Assembly: GCF_008935075.1 (NCBI RefSeq)
Contig: NZ_CP044545.1
Coordinates: forward strand, 3,870,150-3,934,149
DNA from: Pradoshia sp. D12
GTDB lineage: Bacteria; Bacillota; Bacilli; Bacillales; Pradoshiaceae
Length of the DNA: 64,000 nucleotides
Reading direction: 5' to 3'
Shown: positions 1-9,924 of the stretch, piece by piece
How the letters are laid out: every line of letters begins with the position of its first letter
Numbering within the stretch: the stretch's first letter is position 1
Program-made: the position numbers and the translations under genes
The notes under the pieces: generated by a model
What the model was told of the DNA's origin: nothing
Database searches by the model: none
The model's input: only the letters and a program-made list of their open reading frames with translations

Positions 1-708
1 AGCCTATTTGGAAAATCAGATGTTAAACTGCCTTCTGATGAGGGTACCGAAGCGAATGTAAGTCCGATCTTTGATGAAAATGGAGATATGTATTATTTCA
101 CTGATTTCACGAGTCCTAAAGAAGGCGTCGATTCTATGCTCGGCTATGCGCTCACAAATTCCAGGACAGGTAAAGCTGTCTATTATACAGGTAATATGGA
201 GGAATCCTACATGGATTCACAGGGTGCCCTGCAAATTATCGAGAAGAAGTTTATAGAAAAGAAATGGGAAGGAGAAATGCCCATCATCTATAATTTTTAC
301 GGTGAAGCCAGTTGGTTAACAGGAGTCCTGGATTCAAATGGATTCCTACAAAATTATTTCATTGTATCTGCTGCCAATCCTGAAATAACAGCATATGGGT
401 CAACGCCAAATGAAGCCTTAAAGCTATACAAAACAGCACTTCAAAAAGGCGGCGGAACGGTTAACGGCACCTCCACAAGTGTTGAGAAGAAAATCGATGG
501 GAAAGTTATCAGAGTCTATAAAGAAAAATCAGGTGAATATACCGTCGTTTCGTTCCTTCTGGATAATGGACAAAGCTACAATATGTCCTCTGAAAAGGAT
601 CCTTTGATCATATATCTGCAGGAAAACGATGAGGTATCTGTAACGTACCTGGATACCGGGGAAAACTTTTTACCTGTTAACGGTATTACAATTAAGAATT
701 TACAATAA
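1..708 (+). CDS. Unknown protein, 3' part only
   Basis: The reading frame is open from the first base of the window to a TAA at 706-708, so this is the C-terminal part (about 235 residues) of a longer gene whose start lies outside. The visible protein is soluble-looking, with alternating strands and many aromatic residues and no membrane segment in the part seen. A short internal ATG at 88 is not a convincing start, because the frame continues upstream without a stop. I do not recognise the family. A strong hairpin follows the stop codon, so this is the end of its transcription unit. Confidence 0.75.
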   Translation, partial: SLFGKSDVKLPSDEGTEANVSPIFDENGDMYYFTDFTSPKEGVDSMLGYALTNSRTGKAVYYTGNMEESYMDSQGALQIIEKKFIEKKWEGEMPIIYNFYGEASWLTGVLDSNGFLQNYFIVSAANPEITAYGSTPNEALKLYKTALQKGGGTVNGTSTSVEKKIDGKVIRVYKEKSGEYTVVSFLLDNGQSYNMSSEKDPLIIYLQENDEVSVTYLDTGENFLPVNGITIKNLQ

Positions 709-720
709 TATATACTGAAG

Positions 721-759
721 AAAATAGATCATCCTCACTCGAGGATTGATCTATTTTTT
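721..759 (+). terminator. Rho-independent terminator after the first gene
   Basis: A stem of about 16 bp with one bulged base (arm AAAATAGATCATCCTC, loop ACTC, return arm starting GAGGATTGATC) runs into a T-rich tail, 12 bases after the stop codon of the partial gene. Confidence 0.85.
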
Positions 760-1375
760 AACAACTGGACTAATTTTATTACCCATATTTAAATTATTGT
801 TAAATATATAGTTAGAATCGTGTTGAATAGGGTAAATAAAATTAGTCATAAATACTCATAATAGGTAGTGTTTACATTATTAAGAGGAGGGCTTTGGAGT
901 TAAATTCTATAGATCAATACCCATACTGGATGTAGTTCCAAAAGAATTAGAGCGCAAATGGAAATATACTTTAGAATTCATTCTTCAGAACTAAAATTTG
1001 CTTAAGATACACTTACATGGTTAAAGCATTCTCAGCTGTTTTCCATACATAATCAGTATTAATATGTGAGTTAGATTATTTTCACATAACATTTAGGAAG
1101 TACTTTCCATTTACAAATCTCTATATATTTTATTAGATTAAATAAGTATAATACTGCTCTTTTTTTATTTCTCCACCCTTTATTACATCTTTTTCTTCAC
1201 AACAAATAAATGGAAATCTTATAGTAATCTAATATTATTTGGTAAGTATTGATTGCCAAAAAACCGTATCTTTATATATACTCATAGAGATACATACATT
1301 CTGTTATAAGATTAAAACATCCCTTTTAACCCGCCCCAATTGGATATAGAGGGTTTTTAAACGTTACTTATATGA
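760..1375. other. AT-rich gap with a possible gene remnant
   Basis: About 620 bases without a full gene. At 884-994 on the plus strand a stop-free frame of 36 codons without a start codon encodes a peptide that reads like real protein (it contains IPILDVVPKELERKW and ends FILQN). A good Shine-Dalgarno (AAGAGGAGGG, 882-891) precedes a TTG at 894 in another frame, which stops after 13 codons. This could be the decayed 5' end of a gene or chance. At 1328-1357 a weak stem (AACCC/GGGTT followed by T's) lies before the next gene and could be a leader hairpin. Confidence 0.25.
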
Positions 1376-1387
1376 AGGAGGTTCACA

Positions 1388-2833
1388 ATGAAGAAATTTT
1401 CAAAATTCACATTCCTAATAGCAATGGCTATTGTCATGATTGCTTCATTTATATTCCCGGCTTTAAACACGAAAGCAGAAGGAAAAAAATATGAGATTGC
1501 AACAGATATTACATTTGCCCCATTTGAATTCCAGGAAACGAATGGCGAATTTGTAGGTATAGATATCGATTTACTCAATGCTATAGCTGAAAATCAAGGG
1601 TTTGAAGTAGAAATTAAGCCGCTTGGATTTAATGCAGCCGTACAAGCACTAGAGTCCAATCAAGTAGACGGCGTTATTGCCGGAATGAGTATAACAGATG
1701 AAAGACAACTGAAATTTGATTTCTCCGATCCCTATTTTGAATCTGGTGTCGTAATGGCGGTTGCCGAGGGAAATGAAGAGATTAAATCCTATGAAGATTT
1801 AAAAGGAAAAAAGGTAGCCATTAAAACAGGTACAGAAGGTGCCAGCTTTGCAGAAAGCATAAAAGATAAATATGGCTTTAAAACGGTAACCTTTGATGAT
1901 TCCGCCAATATGTATGACGATGTTAAAACAGGTAACTCTGCAGCTGTTTTTGATGATTACCCAGTTCTGGCATATGGGATTACGCAAGGCAACGGATTAG
2001 AAATCGTTACTGAAAAAGAAAAAGGCGGCTCCTATGGATTTGCTGTCGCTAAAGGGCAAAATGCGGAATTGATTGAGCAGTTCAATACAGGTCTAGCCAA
2101 TCTAAAAGAATCCGGTGAATATCAGGATATTATGGATAAGTACTTGAAGGCAGAAAAAAGCACCGATACTAATAACGGTTTCTTCGGCTTATTAGAATCA
2201 AGTATGCCAAGTCTGTTAAAAGGTCTTCAAATGACCCTGATATTGACTGTCGTATCTCTTGTTATAGCATGTATCCTAGGTATTATATTTGGTCTGATGC
2301 GTGTGTCCCATCTCAAAATCTTAAGGGCAATCGGCGTCATTTACGTAGATATCTTTAGAGGAACTCCACTGATTGTTCAAGCTTTCTTTATCTATTTCGG
2401 TATTCCAGCAGCACTTGACTTCCGTATATCTGCAGTTGCTGCCGGTATCATAACATTAAGCTTAAATGCTGGTGCATATATGGCTGAAATTGTACGCGGT
2501 GGTATCGAATCCGTTGATAAGGGACAAATGGAAGCTGCCCGAAGCCTTGGTCTTCCATATAAAAAGGCAATGGCAAAGGTTATCCTTCCACAGGCAATCC
2601 GTCTGATGATTCCATCTATCATTAACCAATTTATCATTACATTAAAAGATACCTCTATCCTATCCATCATTGGTATTAATGAATTGACTCAAAGCGGAAA
2701 AATCATTATTGCCAGAAACCTTGAGTCCTTCCAAATGTGGCTGATTGTAGGGTTTATATACTTTATCATTATTATGATTTTAACTAAGGTATCAAACCGT
2801 ATGGAAAGGAAGATCCAAAATGGGAAAGCTTAA
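1388..2833 (+). CDS. Glutamine-type ABC importer, fused substrate-binding protein and permease
   Basis: A 481-residue protein that joins two parts usually made separately. Residues 1-30 form a signal peptide (MKKFSKFTF, then a hydrophobic core ending near KAEG). Residues about 33-255 are a type-3 extracellular solute-binding domain (start [12 protein letters not shown]). Residues about 270-475 are a HisM/GlnP-type permease with several membrane segments and the [13 protein letters not shown] loop that docks the ATPase. The layout is that of GlnP proteins of lactic acid bacteria, which import glutamine and related polar amino acids; the exact substrate is inferred. AAGGAGG lies 6 bases before the ATG. 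The ATPase gene overlaps its 3' end by 14 bases, so the two are translated together. Confidence 0.9.
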   Translation: MKKFSKFTFLIAMAIVMIASFIFPALNTKAEGKKYEIATDITFAPFEFQETNGEFVGIDIDLLNAIAENQGFEVEIKPLGFNAAVQALESNQVDGVIAGMSITDERQLKFDFSDPYFESGVVMAVAEGNEEIKSYEDLKGKKVAIKTGTEGASFAESIKDKYGFKTVTFDDSANMYDDVKTGNSAAVFDDYPVLAYGITQGNGLEIVTEKEKGGSYGFAVAKGQNAELIEQFNTGLANLKESGEYQDIMDKYLKAEKSTDTNNGFFGLLESSMPSLLKGLQMTLILTVVSLVIACILGIIFGLMRVSHLKILRAIGVIYVDIFRGTPLIVQAFFIYFGIPAALDFRISAVAAGIITLSLNAGAYMAEIVRGGIESVDKGQMEAARSLGLPYKKAMAKVILPQAIRLMIPSIINQFIITLKDTSILSIIGINELTQSGKIIIARNLESFQMWLIVGFIYFIIIMILTKVSNRMERKIQNGKA

Positions 2834-3548
2834 AGTAAAAGGATTAAAAAAATCATACGGGAAGCTGGAAGTACTAAAGGATATCAGTCTTGAGGTTAAA
2901 GAAGGCGAAGTTGTCTGCTTAATCGGCCCTTCTGGATCCGGTAAAAGTACACTTCTGCGCTGCCTCAATTTACTTGAAGAAGTAAATGAAGGTGACGTAA
3001 CAGTTGATGATAAACATTTAACTGATAAAAACACAGACATTAATAAAGTTAGGGAAAATATCGGAATGGTATTCCAGCATTTCAATCTCTTCCCGCATAT
3101 GACAGTACTAGATAATATTACTTTGGCTCCTGTTGAGCTGAATAAAGCTACAAAAGAAGAAGCAAAAAAAATCGGCTTAAAGCTATTGGCTCGTGTGGGT
3201 CTTGAAGATAAGGCCAATGCCATGCCAGCTCAACTGTCCGGCGGACAAAAACAACGTGTGGCGATTGCACGAGCTCTTGCCATGAACCCTGACATTATGT
3301 TGTTTGATGAGCCTACGAGTGCACTTGATCCCGAAATGGTCGGTGAGGTTCTGAATGTTATTAAACAGCTTGCACAAGAGGGTATGACCATGGTAATTGT
3401 GACTCATGAAATGGGCTTTGCCCGTGAAGTAGCTGATCAGGTCATCTTTATGGATGGCGGTTATGTTGTGGAAAGAGGAACACCTGAAGAAATCTTCTCC
3501 AATCCGCAAAATGAACGAACTAAGGATTTTCTTGATAAAGTTTTATAA
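2820..3548 (+). CDS. glnQ: Amino-acid ABC importer ATPase (GlnQ-type)
   Basis: A 242-residue ATPase subunit that powers the fused binding protein/permease upstream. Walker [10 protein letters not shown] (about residues 37-45), Q-loop [11 protein letters not shown], signature LSGGQKQR, Walker B IMLFDEPT followed by SALDPE, and switch histidine in VTHEM are all intact. The length is normal for polar amino acid transporters. Its ATG lies inside the end of the permease gene and is preceded by AAGGAAG. A strong terminator follows ten bases after the stop, closing a two-gene operon. Confidence 0.93.
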   Translation: MGKLKVKGLKKSYGKLEVLKDISLEVKEGEVVCLIGPSGSGKSTLLRCLNLLEEVNEGDVTVDDKHLTDKNTDINKVRENIGMVFQHFNLFPHMTVLDNITLAPVELNKATKEEAKKIGLKLLARVGLEDKANAMPAQLSGGQKQRVAIARALAMNPDIMLFDEPTSALDPEMVGEVLNVIKQLAQEGMTMVIVTHEMGFAREVADQVIFMDGGYVVERGTPEEIFSNPQNERTKDFLDKVL

Positions 3549-3557
3549 GGATAAGTT

Positions 3558-3588
3558 AGGGCACAGTGCTTAAGCACTGTGCCCTTTA
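3558..3588 (+). terminator. Terminator of the glutamine transporter operon
   Basis: A perfect 28-base palindrome with arms AGGGCACAGTGC and GCACTGTGCCCT, followed by a short T-containing tail. Confidence 0.85.
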
Positions 3589-3880
3589 GTATTTCTATTT
3601 TGATAACCTCCTTCTTGCTGATGTAATGACTATCCATATATGCAGTTACTAAAAGGCCTGATATATATGAATCCTGCCTTTACTCTGATATAAACTTCTA
3701 TTTCCTGGTTACATGCAACCCTCCATGCAAACACTCCAATATTTTCATAAAAACCTTTATTACGCGCAAAATAAGCTTTAGTATTAATCCAGTTCCCTTA
3801 CTTTCTGAATTTTCCAGTTTCGAACCGTTCTCTCCAAATGATATTATTATTTTAGTATAATAAATAAAAGTAAAAGCTAT
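3589..3880. other. Gap before uppP
   Basis: About 290 bases. The only items seen are a Shine-Dalgarno-like AAGGAGG on the minus strand near 3606 with no start codon behind it, and a TATAAT at 3856-3861 that is the likely -10 of the uppP promoter, without a clear -35. Confidence 0.4.
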
Positions 3881-3897
3881 AAAATAGGAGTGTTAAA

Positions 3898-4722
3898 ATG
3901 GATTCAATTAGCTTTATTGAAATAATACAATTTGTTTTTTTAGGATTACTGCAAGGTCTTACTGAACCTATCCCTGTATCTTCAAGTGGCCACTTGGTCA
4001 TCTTTCAGCATTTTTTCGGACTTAACATTCCGGGATTAAGCTTTGAGTTGTTTGTAAACTTTGCGTCCCTACTGGCCGTTATCTTTATTTATCGAGCAGA
4101 TTTAATGAAGTTGATTAAAAATGGATTTTCCTATTTAACAGGTTCTGATAAATCTACCGCCACGAAAAAGGATTTTTATTTTATTCTTTACTTAATTGTT
4201 GCTACAATTCCAGCTGCATTTATCGGTCTTTTCTTTGAGGATCAAATCGCATCTATTTTTAAGGGTGTACGTGTCATTGGCTTTGCGCTGATTATCACAG
4301 GTATTGCTTTATGGCTTATCCGTAATTTAGAGGGCAGGAAAGCTGAGGGAGAACTAACATTTAAGGATGCCATTATTGTGGGATTATCACAGGCTGTTGC
4401 TTTAATACCTGGAATCAGCCGTTCCGGTGCAACGATCGTATCCTCTATGGCTATGGGAATGAACCGTGAAACTGCGTTGAAATTCTCGTTTTTTCTATAT
4501 ATCCCAATCAGTCTTGGCGGCATGGTATTTTCAGTATCCGATATGGTGAACGATCCTGATTTAGGAAGACTGCTGATTCCGTATGCATTGGCATTTATAG
4601 CTTCCCTCATCGCCTCCTATTTTTCACTGCGTTGGTTTATGGATATTATGAAAAAAGGGAAATTAGGTTATTTTTCTATTTACTGTTTTATCGTAGGAAT
4701 CCTCGTTATTATCTTCGGTTAA
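3898..4722 (+). CDS. uppP: Undecaprenyl-diphosphatase (UppP/BacA family)
   Basis: A 274-residue polytopic membrane enzyme that dephosphorylates undecaprenyl diphosphate to recycle the lipid carrier of cell-wall synthesis; extra copies give bacitracin resistance. The two family motifs are present: [14 protein letters not shown] near residues 20-33 (glutamate and SSSGH of the active site) and [10 protein letters not shown] near residues 177-186. The P-I in place of the commoner W-L after TE marks one of the extra UppP paralogues found in Bacillaceae. AGGAG lies 7 bases before the ATG. It is a single-gene unit between terminators, next to a Bce-type peptide resistance module, which suggests a joint cell-envelope defence role. 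Confidence 0.93.
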   Translation: MDSISFIEIIQFVFLGLLQGLTEPIPVSSSGHLVIFQHFFGLNIPGLSFELFVNFASLLAVIFIYRADLMKLIKNGFSYLTGSDKSTATKKDFYFILYLIVATIPAAFIGLFFEDQIASIFKGVRVIGFALIITGIALWLIRNLEGRKAEGELTFKDAIIVGLSQAVALIPGISRSGATIVSSMAMGMNRETALKFSFFLYIPISLGGMVFSVSDMVNDPDLGRLLIPYALAFIASLIASYFSLRWFMDIMKKGKLGYFSIYCFIVGILVIIFG

Positions 4723-4727
4723 CTTAT

Positions 4728-4766
4728 AAAAAGGAGAACAAGCATTGGTGCTTGTTCTCCTTTTTA
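4728..4766 (+). terminator. Terminator of uppP
   Basis: A perfect 17-bp stem (arm AAAAAGGAGAACAAGCA) with a TTGG loop; the return arm ends in five T's. Confidence 0.92.
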
Positions 4767-4912
4767 TATTTGCGAGTCGTTTTTATAGTACACTATATTT
4801 ATATATACTATACATTTTGAGCTTTACATGACAAAACAACTAATACCCTAAAATAGTTCGAGCTACTTTACCACTATTCGTAATCCTAATAAATAAAGAA
4901 CGGGTGATGGTT

Positions 4913-5605
4913 ATGTTTAAAATTTTATTAATTGAAGATGACACCAGCCTTTTTAAAGAAATTAAAGAGAGGTTAACCCAATGGTCTTATGAAGTATATG
5001 GCGTTCAAGATTTCGGAGAGGTACTTAATGAATTTACGGATATTCAGCCTGACTTAGTCCTTATTGATATTCAGTTGCCTAAATTTGACGGTTTCCATTG
5101 GTGCCGGCTGATACGGACGCACTCCAATGTACCCATTTTATTTTTATCATCGAGAGACCACCCTACTGACATGGTGATGTCTATGCAACTTGGTGCTGAT
5201 GATTTTATACAGAAGCCCTTTAACTTTGATGTTTTAGTTGCAAAGATTCAAGCCATTTTACGAAGAGTTTATAATTATAATGCTGATCAAACACAGCTGA
5301 AAATCTGGTGCGGAGCGACCATTAATTACGAAAAAAATACGGTTGAAAATGAACTTGGATCAATAGAGCTTTCAAGGAATGAAATTTACATTTTAAAGCA
5401 GTTAATCGATCATAAGAATAAGATTATCAGCAGAGATACTTTAATTCGCAGTTTATGGGATGATGAGCGGTTTGTCAGCGATAATACATTAACGGTCAAT
5501 GTGAATCGGTTGCGAAAAAGGCTGGATGAACTTGGACTCGGACATTTTATAGAAACAAAAGTAGGTCAAGGTTACATGGCAAAAGAGACGGCTGATTCTT
5601 TATGA
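4913..5605 (+). CDS. Bce-type response regulator (OmpR family)
   Basis: A receiver domain (acidic pair at residues 8-10 in LLIEDD, phosphoacceptor Asp52 in LVLIDIQLP, Lys in IQKPFNFD) is followed by an OmpR-type winged helix (SDNTLTVNVNRLRKRL). It should be phosphorylated by the kinase encoded immediately downstream and activate the ABC transporter genes. The frame also allows GTG 4904 and ATG 4907. I chose ATG 4913 because GGGTGAT at 4902-4908 is then a correctly placed Shine-Dalgarno and the protein starts MFKILLIEDD as in relatives. It overlaps the kinase gene by ATGA. Similar to BceR, YxdJ and PsdR; the inducing peptide cannot be told from sequence. Confidence 0.9.
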   Translation: MFKILLIEDDTSLFKEIKERLTQWSYEVYGVQDFGEVLNEFTDIQPDLVLIDIQLPKFDGFHWCRLIRTHSNVPILFLSSRDHPTDMVMSMQLGADDFIQKPFNFDVLVAKIQAILRRVYNYNADQTQLKIWCGATINYEKNTVENELGSIELSRNEIYILKQLIDHKNKIISRDTLIRSLWDDERFVSDNTLTVNVNRLRKRLDELGLGHFIETKVGQGYMAKETADSL

Positions 5606-6609
5606 TAAAGAGCTATTTAATTGAAAGACGAAGCTGGATTATCTTATTCCTGTCAATTCATCTATTTATACTCTTTGTGGCTTATATTGACCAGTCTATC
5701 CCTTTTCAATCAATTGCTTATATCGTCTTTTTATCTGTAATTTTATTTACCATCTTCATTATCATACGCTATAAAACTGAAACGCAATTTTATAGAAGTT
5801 TAGATAAACGGGAAACTGATTTAGACATCTCCACTTTGCCGGATGCAAGGAGCCCTATTGAACGAATTGTTCTAAATAGTATCCTGAATCAAACAGAGCA
5901 GCTGAAACATGCAACTGCACACAGCCAAACCTTAATTGAACAAGAAAAAGATGACTTACTCTCCTGGATTCACGAGGTTAAAACTCCGCTAACAGCCATG
6001 AATTTAATCATTGATCGCCTTGAGGATGAACGAACAAAATCTGAGCTAACCTATGAATGGATGAGAATTCAACATCTTCTTGATTCTCAACTTTTCCAAA
6101 AGCGACTTCAATTTATTGAAAACGACCTTTTAATAGAGAATTTAGATTTACGTAAAATTGTCTATAAAGAAATAAGAGAATTGCAGAGTTGGTGTATCCA
6201 GAAAAGAATCGGCTTTGACCTCCAGCTGGATATTACCGAGGTTGTAAGTGATGCCAAGTGGTTGAGCTTTATTATTAGACAGTTATTAACGAATGCAGTC
6301 AAATATAGTCATGACTCAGATATTATTATTTCAAGCCGCCCCCTGCCAAATGAACATATCATTTTAACCATACAGGATTTTGGCCGCGGCATTGATCAGA
6401 GGGATTTGCCGCGTATCTTTGATAAAGGCTACACTTCTGCTGTGGAACATACCGATAATGCTGCGACAGGTATGGGCTTATATCTAGCTAAAAAAGCAGC
6501 AAATCCTCTTATGATTGATATTGGAGTAGATTCAAAACTAGACGAAGGCACCCGATTTACGCTTACCTTTCCAAAGAAGAATGATTTTGTTGAGGTCATT
6601 AGCATGTGA
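5602..6609 (+). CDS. Bce-type intramembrane-sensing histidine kinase
   Basis: A 335-residue kinase with two N-terminal membrane segments (about residues 12-28 and 36-56) joined by a very short outside loop. This architecture cannot bind a ligand by itself and senses flux through its partner BceAB-type transporter. Phosphoacceptor His124 lies in SWIHEVKTPLTAM. The N box is RQLLTNAVKYS, and the G boxes are DFGRGI and GMGLYLAKK. Start and stop of the upstream regulator overlap (ATGA). The last codons lie inside a hairpin that ends the regulator-kinase unit. Confidence 0.9.
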   Translation: MIKSYLIERRSWIILFLSIHLFILFVAYIDQSIPFQSIAYIVFLSVILFTIFIIIRYKTETQFYRSLDKRETDLDISTLPDARSPIERIVLNSILNQTEQLKHATAHSQTLIEQEKDDLLSWIHEVKTPLTAMNLIIDRLEDERTKSELTYEWMRIQHLLDSQLFQKRLQFIENDLLIENLDLRKIVYKEIRELQSWCIQKRIGFDLQLDITEVVSDAKWLSFIIRQLLTNAVKYSHDSDIIISSRPLPNEHIILTIQDFGRGIDQRDLPRIFDKGYTSAVEHTDNAATGMGLYLAKKAANPLMIDIGVDSKLDEGTRFTLTFPKKNDFVEVISM

Positions 6610-6626
6610 CAGGAATGTCACATGCT
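6601..6626 (+). promoter_or_regulatory. Palindrome at the end of the kinase gene: terminator and/or response-regulator operator
   Basis: AGCATGTGACA, loop GGAA, TGTCACATGCT forms a perfect 11-bp inverted repeat over the kinase stop codon, followed by TTTTCTATTTTG. It can act as a terminator. It also lies about 50 bases upstream of the TATAAT (6675-6680) that precedes the ATPase gene, the position where a Bce-type regulator would bind. Both roles are inferences. Confidence 0.5.
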
Positions 6627-6711
6627 TTTCTATTTTGTTCGGAGAATAGAAGGATTTGAATAGAACGTCCTCTATATAATGAAGGTATCAATTAAAGGGA
6701 GACGATTCCAT

Positions 6712-7473
6712 ATGAATATATTAGAGGCACATAAAATCCATAAATCATTTGGTAGCAAATTTAATCAGCAAGAGGTTCTAAAAGGCATTGATATTACTAT
6801 TAAAACAGGAGAATTTGTTGGAATAATGGGCGCCTCCGGTTCAGGAAAAACGACTTTACTTAATGTATTATCTTCGATTGATAAAGTCAGCACAGGGACC
6901 ATCATGATTAATAATACAGAGATGACAGCAATGAAGGAAAAGAAATTAGCTGAATTCCGCAAGCATCATCTTGGCTTCATCTTTCAGGAGTACAATCTAT
7001 TAGATACCTTAACCGTTAAGGAAAATATTCTTTTACCATTATCTATTAGCGGCTTATCCAAAAAAGAAGCTATAAAGAAGTTTGATGAGGTAGCTAAGGA
7101 TCTTAGCATCCTGGACCTGAAGGATAAATACCCAAATGAACTCTCAGGCGGTCAAAAGCAGCGAACATCTGCAGCAAGAGCGTTTATCCATGAACCAAGT
7201 ATTATTTTTGCCGATGAACCTACAGGTGCCCTTGATTCTAAATCAGCATCCGATCTGTTAAATAAACTAAGTGAATTAAACCAAAAGAGGAATGCAACGA
7301 TTGTATTGGTTACACATGACCCTATAGCAGCCAGTTATTGCAATCGCGTTATTTTTATTAAGGATGGACAAATCTATACACAGCTAACTAAGGGCCAAGA
7401 AGATCGTGAATCCTTTTTCAGAGGAATTATTAAAACACAAGGAATCTTGGGTGGTGTTATGGATGAGCGTTAA
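6712..7473 (+). CDS. Bce-type peptide-resistance ABC transporter, ATPase subunit
   Basis: A 253-residue ATPase of the MacB/LolD class as found in BceA. Walker [11 protein letters not shown]-loop FQEYNLL, signature LSGGQKQR, Walker [14 protein letters not shown], and H-loop VTHDP are intact. It pairs with the large permease that follows to strip cell-wall-active peptides from lipid-cycle targets and to signal to the kinase. The frame opens at 6679, but ATG 6712 has GGGAG at a proper distance and gives MNILEAHKI as in relatives. A -10 box TATAAT lies at 6675-6680, so the transporter has its own promoter. The gene overlaps the permease gene by 11 bases. Confidence 0.92.
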   Translation: MNILEAHKIHKSFGSKFNQQEVLKGIDITIKTGEFVGIMGASGSGKTTLLNVLSSIDKVSTGTIMINNTEMTAMKEKKLAEFRKHHLGFIFQEYNLLDTLTVKENILLPLSISGLSKKEAIKKFDEVAKDLSILDLKDKYPNELSGGQKQRTSAARAFIHEPSIIFADEPTGALDSKSASDLLNKLSELNQKRNATIVLVTHDPIAASYCNRVIFIKDGQIYTQLTKGQEDRESFFRGIIKTQGILGGVMDER

Positions 7474-9406
7474 AACACTCATATGGAGAAACCTCAAAAA
7501 AAATATAAACAACTATTATCTCTATGTATTTGCTTTAGTTTTCAGCGTTGCCCTTTACTTTTCATTTGTTACTCTGCAGTATGACCCCGCAATGGATGCT
7601 GCTAAAGGTTCGATAAAAGGAGGGGCTGCACTTCAAGTAGGATCTATTTTGCTCATTAGCATCGTACTTGTATTCCTGCTCTTTGCCAATAGTATTTTTA
7701 TTAAAAGGCGGGGCAAAGAAATTGGTCTATTCCAGTTAATCGGTATGACGAAATCGAAAATATTCCGTATTTTAAATATGGAGAATGCGATTCTCTACTT
7801 TGGTTCATTGGTGGTAGGTATTTTTATTGGATTCTCCATTTCAAAGCTTATTATGCTTATACTAATTAAATTAACTGGTGTCGAGGATATAGCTGCTCTA
7901 CGTTTTTCAGGAGAAGCGCTAATCCAAACTATTATTGTGTTCAGTGTGATCTATCTACTAATCATGTTATCAAATTATCTCTTCATTAAAAGACAAACTA
8001 TATTATCATTATTTAGAGTAACTTCTTCCACTGAAGTAAAAGTCAAAAAAATATCTAAATTTGAAATCACAATTGGTATACTTGGTCTTTTTTTAATAGG
8101 ATCTGGATACTATATTTCAACTAAACTTTTCGGTGAGGATTTATCTACTGGCGATGAGTTAATAGCAGCAATGTTATATATTCTTGGGGCTGTGATAGTT
8201 GGGACCTATTTGTTTTATAAAGGCTCTGTGACCTTTATTTTAAATAGTATTCGTAAAAAGAAAGATGGTTATTTAAATGTGTATGAGGTTCTCTCTCTCT
8301 CATCTATCATGTTTCGCTTGAAATCGAATGCTATGTTATTAACAATCATCACAACTGTTTCAGCACTTGCAATCGGTTTACTCTCCTTAAGCTATATTTC
8401 CTTCTATTCAGTAGAGAAAACAGCGAAGAATGATGTTCCAGCTAACTTCTCCTTTATGAATGAAAAAGATGCTGATCATTTTACAAGTGTCCTTCGTGAA
8501 AATGGCATTGCTTTTAAGGAGAAGAAAGTTGACGTTATTCAATCGAGAGTTAATATTGAGCAAATCATAGAAACCAGCCTTAATGTACTTGATCTTCGAC
8601 TGAATTCTATGCCAATGCCTGTTATCAGTGAAAAGGCAATTGACGATGTTGAGTTATCTGCCCATGAGGCTTATTTCACCGGGTATAGCGACATGCTGAA
8701 AAATACGTTGGATTTTAAAGACACAGGTAACATCCAAATAACAGGTAACAACATAACGATTGACCAAAAATATACAGGCCTAAATAGGGATTATGTGATT
8801 TCCTGGAACTTTACCATCAGCGGTATACCTGCTGTAGTTGTGGATGAATCTACTTTTCAAAGATTAAAGGATGATATAGATCCAGCTATCCAGGATGCTG
8901 ACTCACTCTATATTGGGATTGATATCACAGATAATGAACAGCTTCCAGAAGCAAATAGTCTATTCAACCAATTAGCTACTCAGGATGATACACATGAATC
9001 TCGTATTAACATGATCCAAGATAACAAAAAAAGAATGGGATTAACGATGTTTATTGTCGGATTTCTCGGTTTAACATTCCTTATTACATCGGGCTGCATT
9101 CTTTACTTTAAACAAATGGGTGAAAGTGAGGACGAAAAGTTAAACTTCTCTATCTTAAGAAAACTTGGATTTACCCAACAGGATCTTTTGAAGGGTGTTA
9201 AGCTAAAACAATTATTTAATTTTGGAATACCACTCATATTAGGTCTTTGTCATAGCTATTTTGCAGTTAAGTCAGGTTGGTTCCTATTTGGAATAGAGAT
9301 TTGGACACCGATGTTACTAGTAATGGTGTTGTATACAGTATTCTATTCTATATTTGGAGTATTATCTGTTTCATATTATAAGAAAATCATAAAAGAATCG
9401 TTATAA
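7463..9406 (+). CDS. Bce-type peptide-resistance ABC transporter, large permease (FtsX-like)
   Basis: A 647-residue permease with the ten-segment layout of BceB: four N-terminal helices including the conserved [20 protein letters not shown] stretch, further helices, a large extracellular domain of roughly 200 residues (about 330-530), then three C-terminal helices. The extracellular domain determines which antimicrobial peptide is recognised and is the most divergent part. The true start is ATG 7463 ([10 protein letters not shown]), preceded by GGGTGG and overlapping the ATPase stop, rather than the upstream in-frame codon at 7406. It ends the four-gene module; a terminator follows. Confidence 0.9.
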   Translation: MSVKTLIWRNLKKNINNYYLYVFALVFSVALYFSFVTLQYDPAMDAAKGSIKGGAALQVGSILLISIVLVFLLFANSIFIKRRGKEIGLFQLIGMTKSKIFRILNMENAILYFGSLVVGIFIGFSISKLIMLILIKLTGVEDIAALRFSGEALIQTIIVFSVIYLLIMLSNYLFIKRQTILSLFRVTSSTEVKVKKISKFEITIGILGLFLIGSGYYISTKLFGEDLSTGDELIAAMLYILGAVIVGTYLFYKGSVTFILNSIRKKKDGYLNVYEVLSLSSIMFRLKSNAMLLTIITTVSALAIGLLSLSYISFYSVEKTAKNDVPANFSFMNEKDADHFTSVLRENGIAFKEKKVDVIQSRVNIEQIIETSLNVLDLRLNSMPMPVISEKAIDDVELSAHEAYFTGYSDMLKNTLDFKDTGNIQITGNNITIDQKYTGLNRDYVISWNFTISGIPAVVVDESTFQRLKDDIDPAIQDADSLYIGIDITDNEQLPEANSLFNQLATQDDTHESRINMIQDNKKRMGLTMFIVGFLGLTFLITSGCILYFKQMGESEDEKLNFSILRKLGFTQQDLLKGVKLKQLFNFGIPLILGLCHSYFAVKSGWFLFGIEIWTPMLLVMVLYTVFYSIFGVLSVSYYKKIIKESL

Positions 9407-9417
9407 AATTATTTATG

Positions 9418-9456
9418 GAGCTCTTGCTTTAAATAGCGGGAGCCTTCTTTTCATTT
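9418..9456 (+). terminator. Terminator of the Bce module
   Basis: GCTCTTGCT pairs with AGCGGGAGC (two G-U pairs in RNA), followed by CTTCTTTTCATTTTG, 12 bases after the permease stop codon. Confidence 0.7.
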
Positions 9457-9536
9457 TGAAGAAAATAATTCGAGGAAAATTCTATAAATAGCGTGTTTTA
9501 ATGATGGGAATTTAAATTTATGGTGCATACTCTAAT

Positions 9537-9567
9537 TGCCTTTGTCTATTCATTTTAGATAAAGGCA
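9537..9567 (-). terminator. Hairpin at the end of the micro-ORF array
   Basis: TGCCTTTATCTA and TAGACAAAGGCA form a 12-bp stem with one mismatch around the stop codon of the last micro-ORF. The tail is not T-rich in the minus direction, so it may be an inefficient terminator or a 3' protective stem. Confidence 0.45.
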
Positions 9568-9635
9568 TTTAATGAAGTATACACCATTCCTAAAGTAGCA
9601 ACTTTAGAGACAAATGTTATCACAATTGCTTTCAT
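9555..9635 (-). CDS. Micro-ORF 4 of a tandem array: 26-residue hydrophobic cationic peptide
   Basis: ATG 9635 to TAA 9555, with a strong Shine-Dalgarno AAGGGAGG (9650-9643) 7 bases upstream. The peptide begins MKAIVITFVSK and ends with VYTSLNAFI. It shares Met1, Lys2, Phe8 and Lys11 with the three other micro-ORFs, and Val18-Tyr19-Thr20 and Phe25 with micro-ORF 1. It has no acidic residue. Too short to match any family I know. Possible roles, all inferred: leaderless or PSM-like secreted peptide, type I toxin-like membrane peptide, or small membrane regulator. Confidence 0.65.
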   Translation of the reverse strand: MKAIVITFVSKVATLGMVYTSLNAFI

Positions 9636-9689
9636 ATTAGATCCTCCCTTGTTTCAATATTAGCCCAATATCGCATATGATTAATTACA

Positions 9690-9755
9690 TTAAACAAATA
9701 ATACAAGAGCCATTGTTACAAATTTAAGTCCAAATACAATTCCTAATCCTTTCAT
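9690..9755 (-). CDS. Micro-ORF 3 of a tandem array: 21-residue hydrophobic cationic peptide
   Basis: ATG 9755 to TAA 9690; Shine-Dalgarno AGGAGG just upstream (about 9770-9765). The peptide begins MKGLGIVFGLK and ends FVTMALVLFV. It is identical to micro-ORF 2 at 15 of 21 positions, including two conserved residues encoded by different synonymous codons (Ala16 GCT/GCG, Leu17 CTT/TTA), which favours selection on the protein. Charge comes only from Lys2 and Lys11; there are no acidic residues and no cysteine. Confidence 0.7.
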   Translation of the reverse strand: MKGLGIVFGLKFVTMALVLFV

Positions 9756-9831
9756 TCTGCCTTTCCTCCTATCTTTTTTTCTTTACGTTTGCATTCCTAC
9801 AAAGAGCAAATATTACTACATACAATGTTCA

Positions 9832-9897
9832 TTACATAAATAACATTAACGCCATTGTTACAGCTTTAAATCCAAATACAATCGCTAATGGTTTCAT
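9832..9897 (-). CDS. Micro-ORF 2 of a tandem array: 21-residue hydrophobic cationic peptide
   Basis: ATG 9897 to TAA 9832; Shine-Dalgarno AGGAGAA (9907-9901) close upstream. The peptide begins MKPLAIVFGFK and ends AVTMALMLFM. It is a close paralogue of micro-ORF 3 with the same length, the same Phe8-x-x-Lys11 core and the same VTMAL stretch. It lies 27 bases downstream of micro-ORF 1, consistent with one transcript. Confidence 0.7.
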   Translation of the reverse strand: MKPLAIVFGFKAVTMALMLFM

Positions 9898-9924
9898 TCC
9901 TTCTCCTAATTACATATTGTCCTA

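Noticed and set aside
894..935. 13-codon TTG-initiated leader peptide with a good Shine-Dalgarno
   Set aside because: No structured attenuator or biosynthetic gene follows closely; kept only as part of a possible gene remnant.
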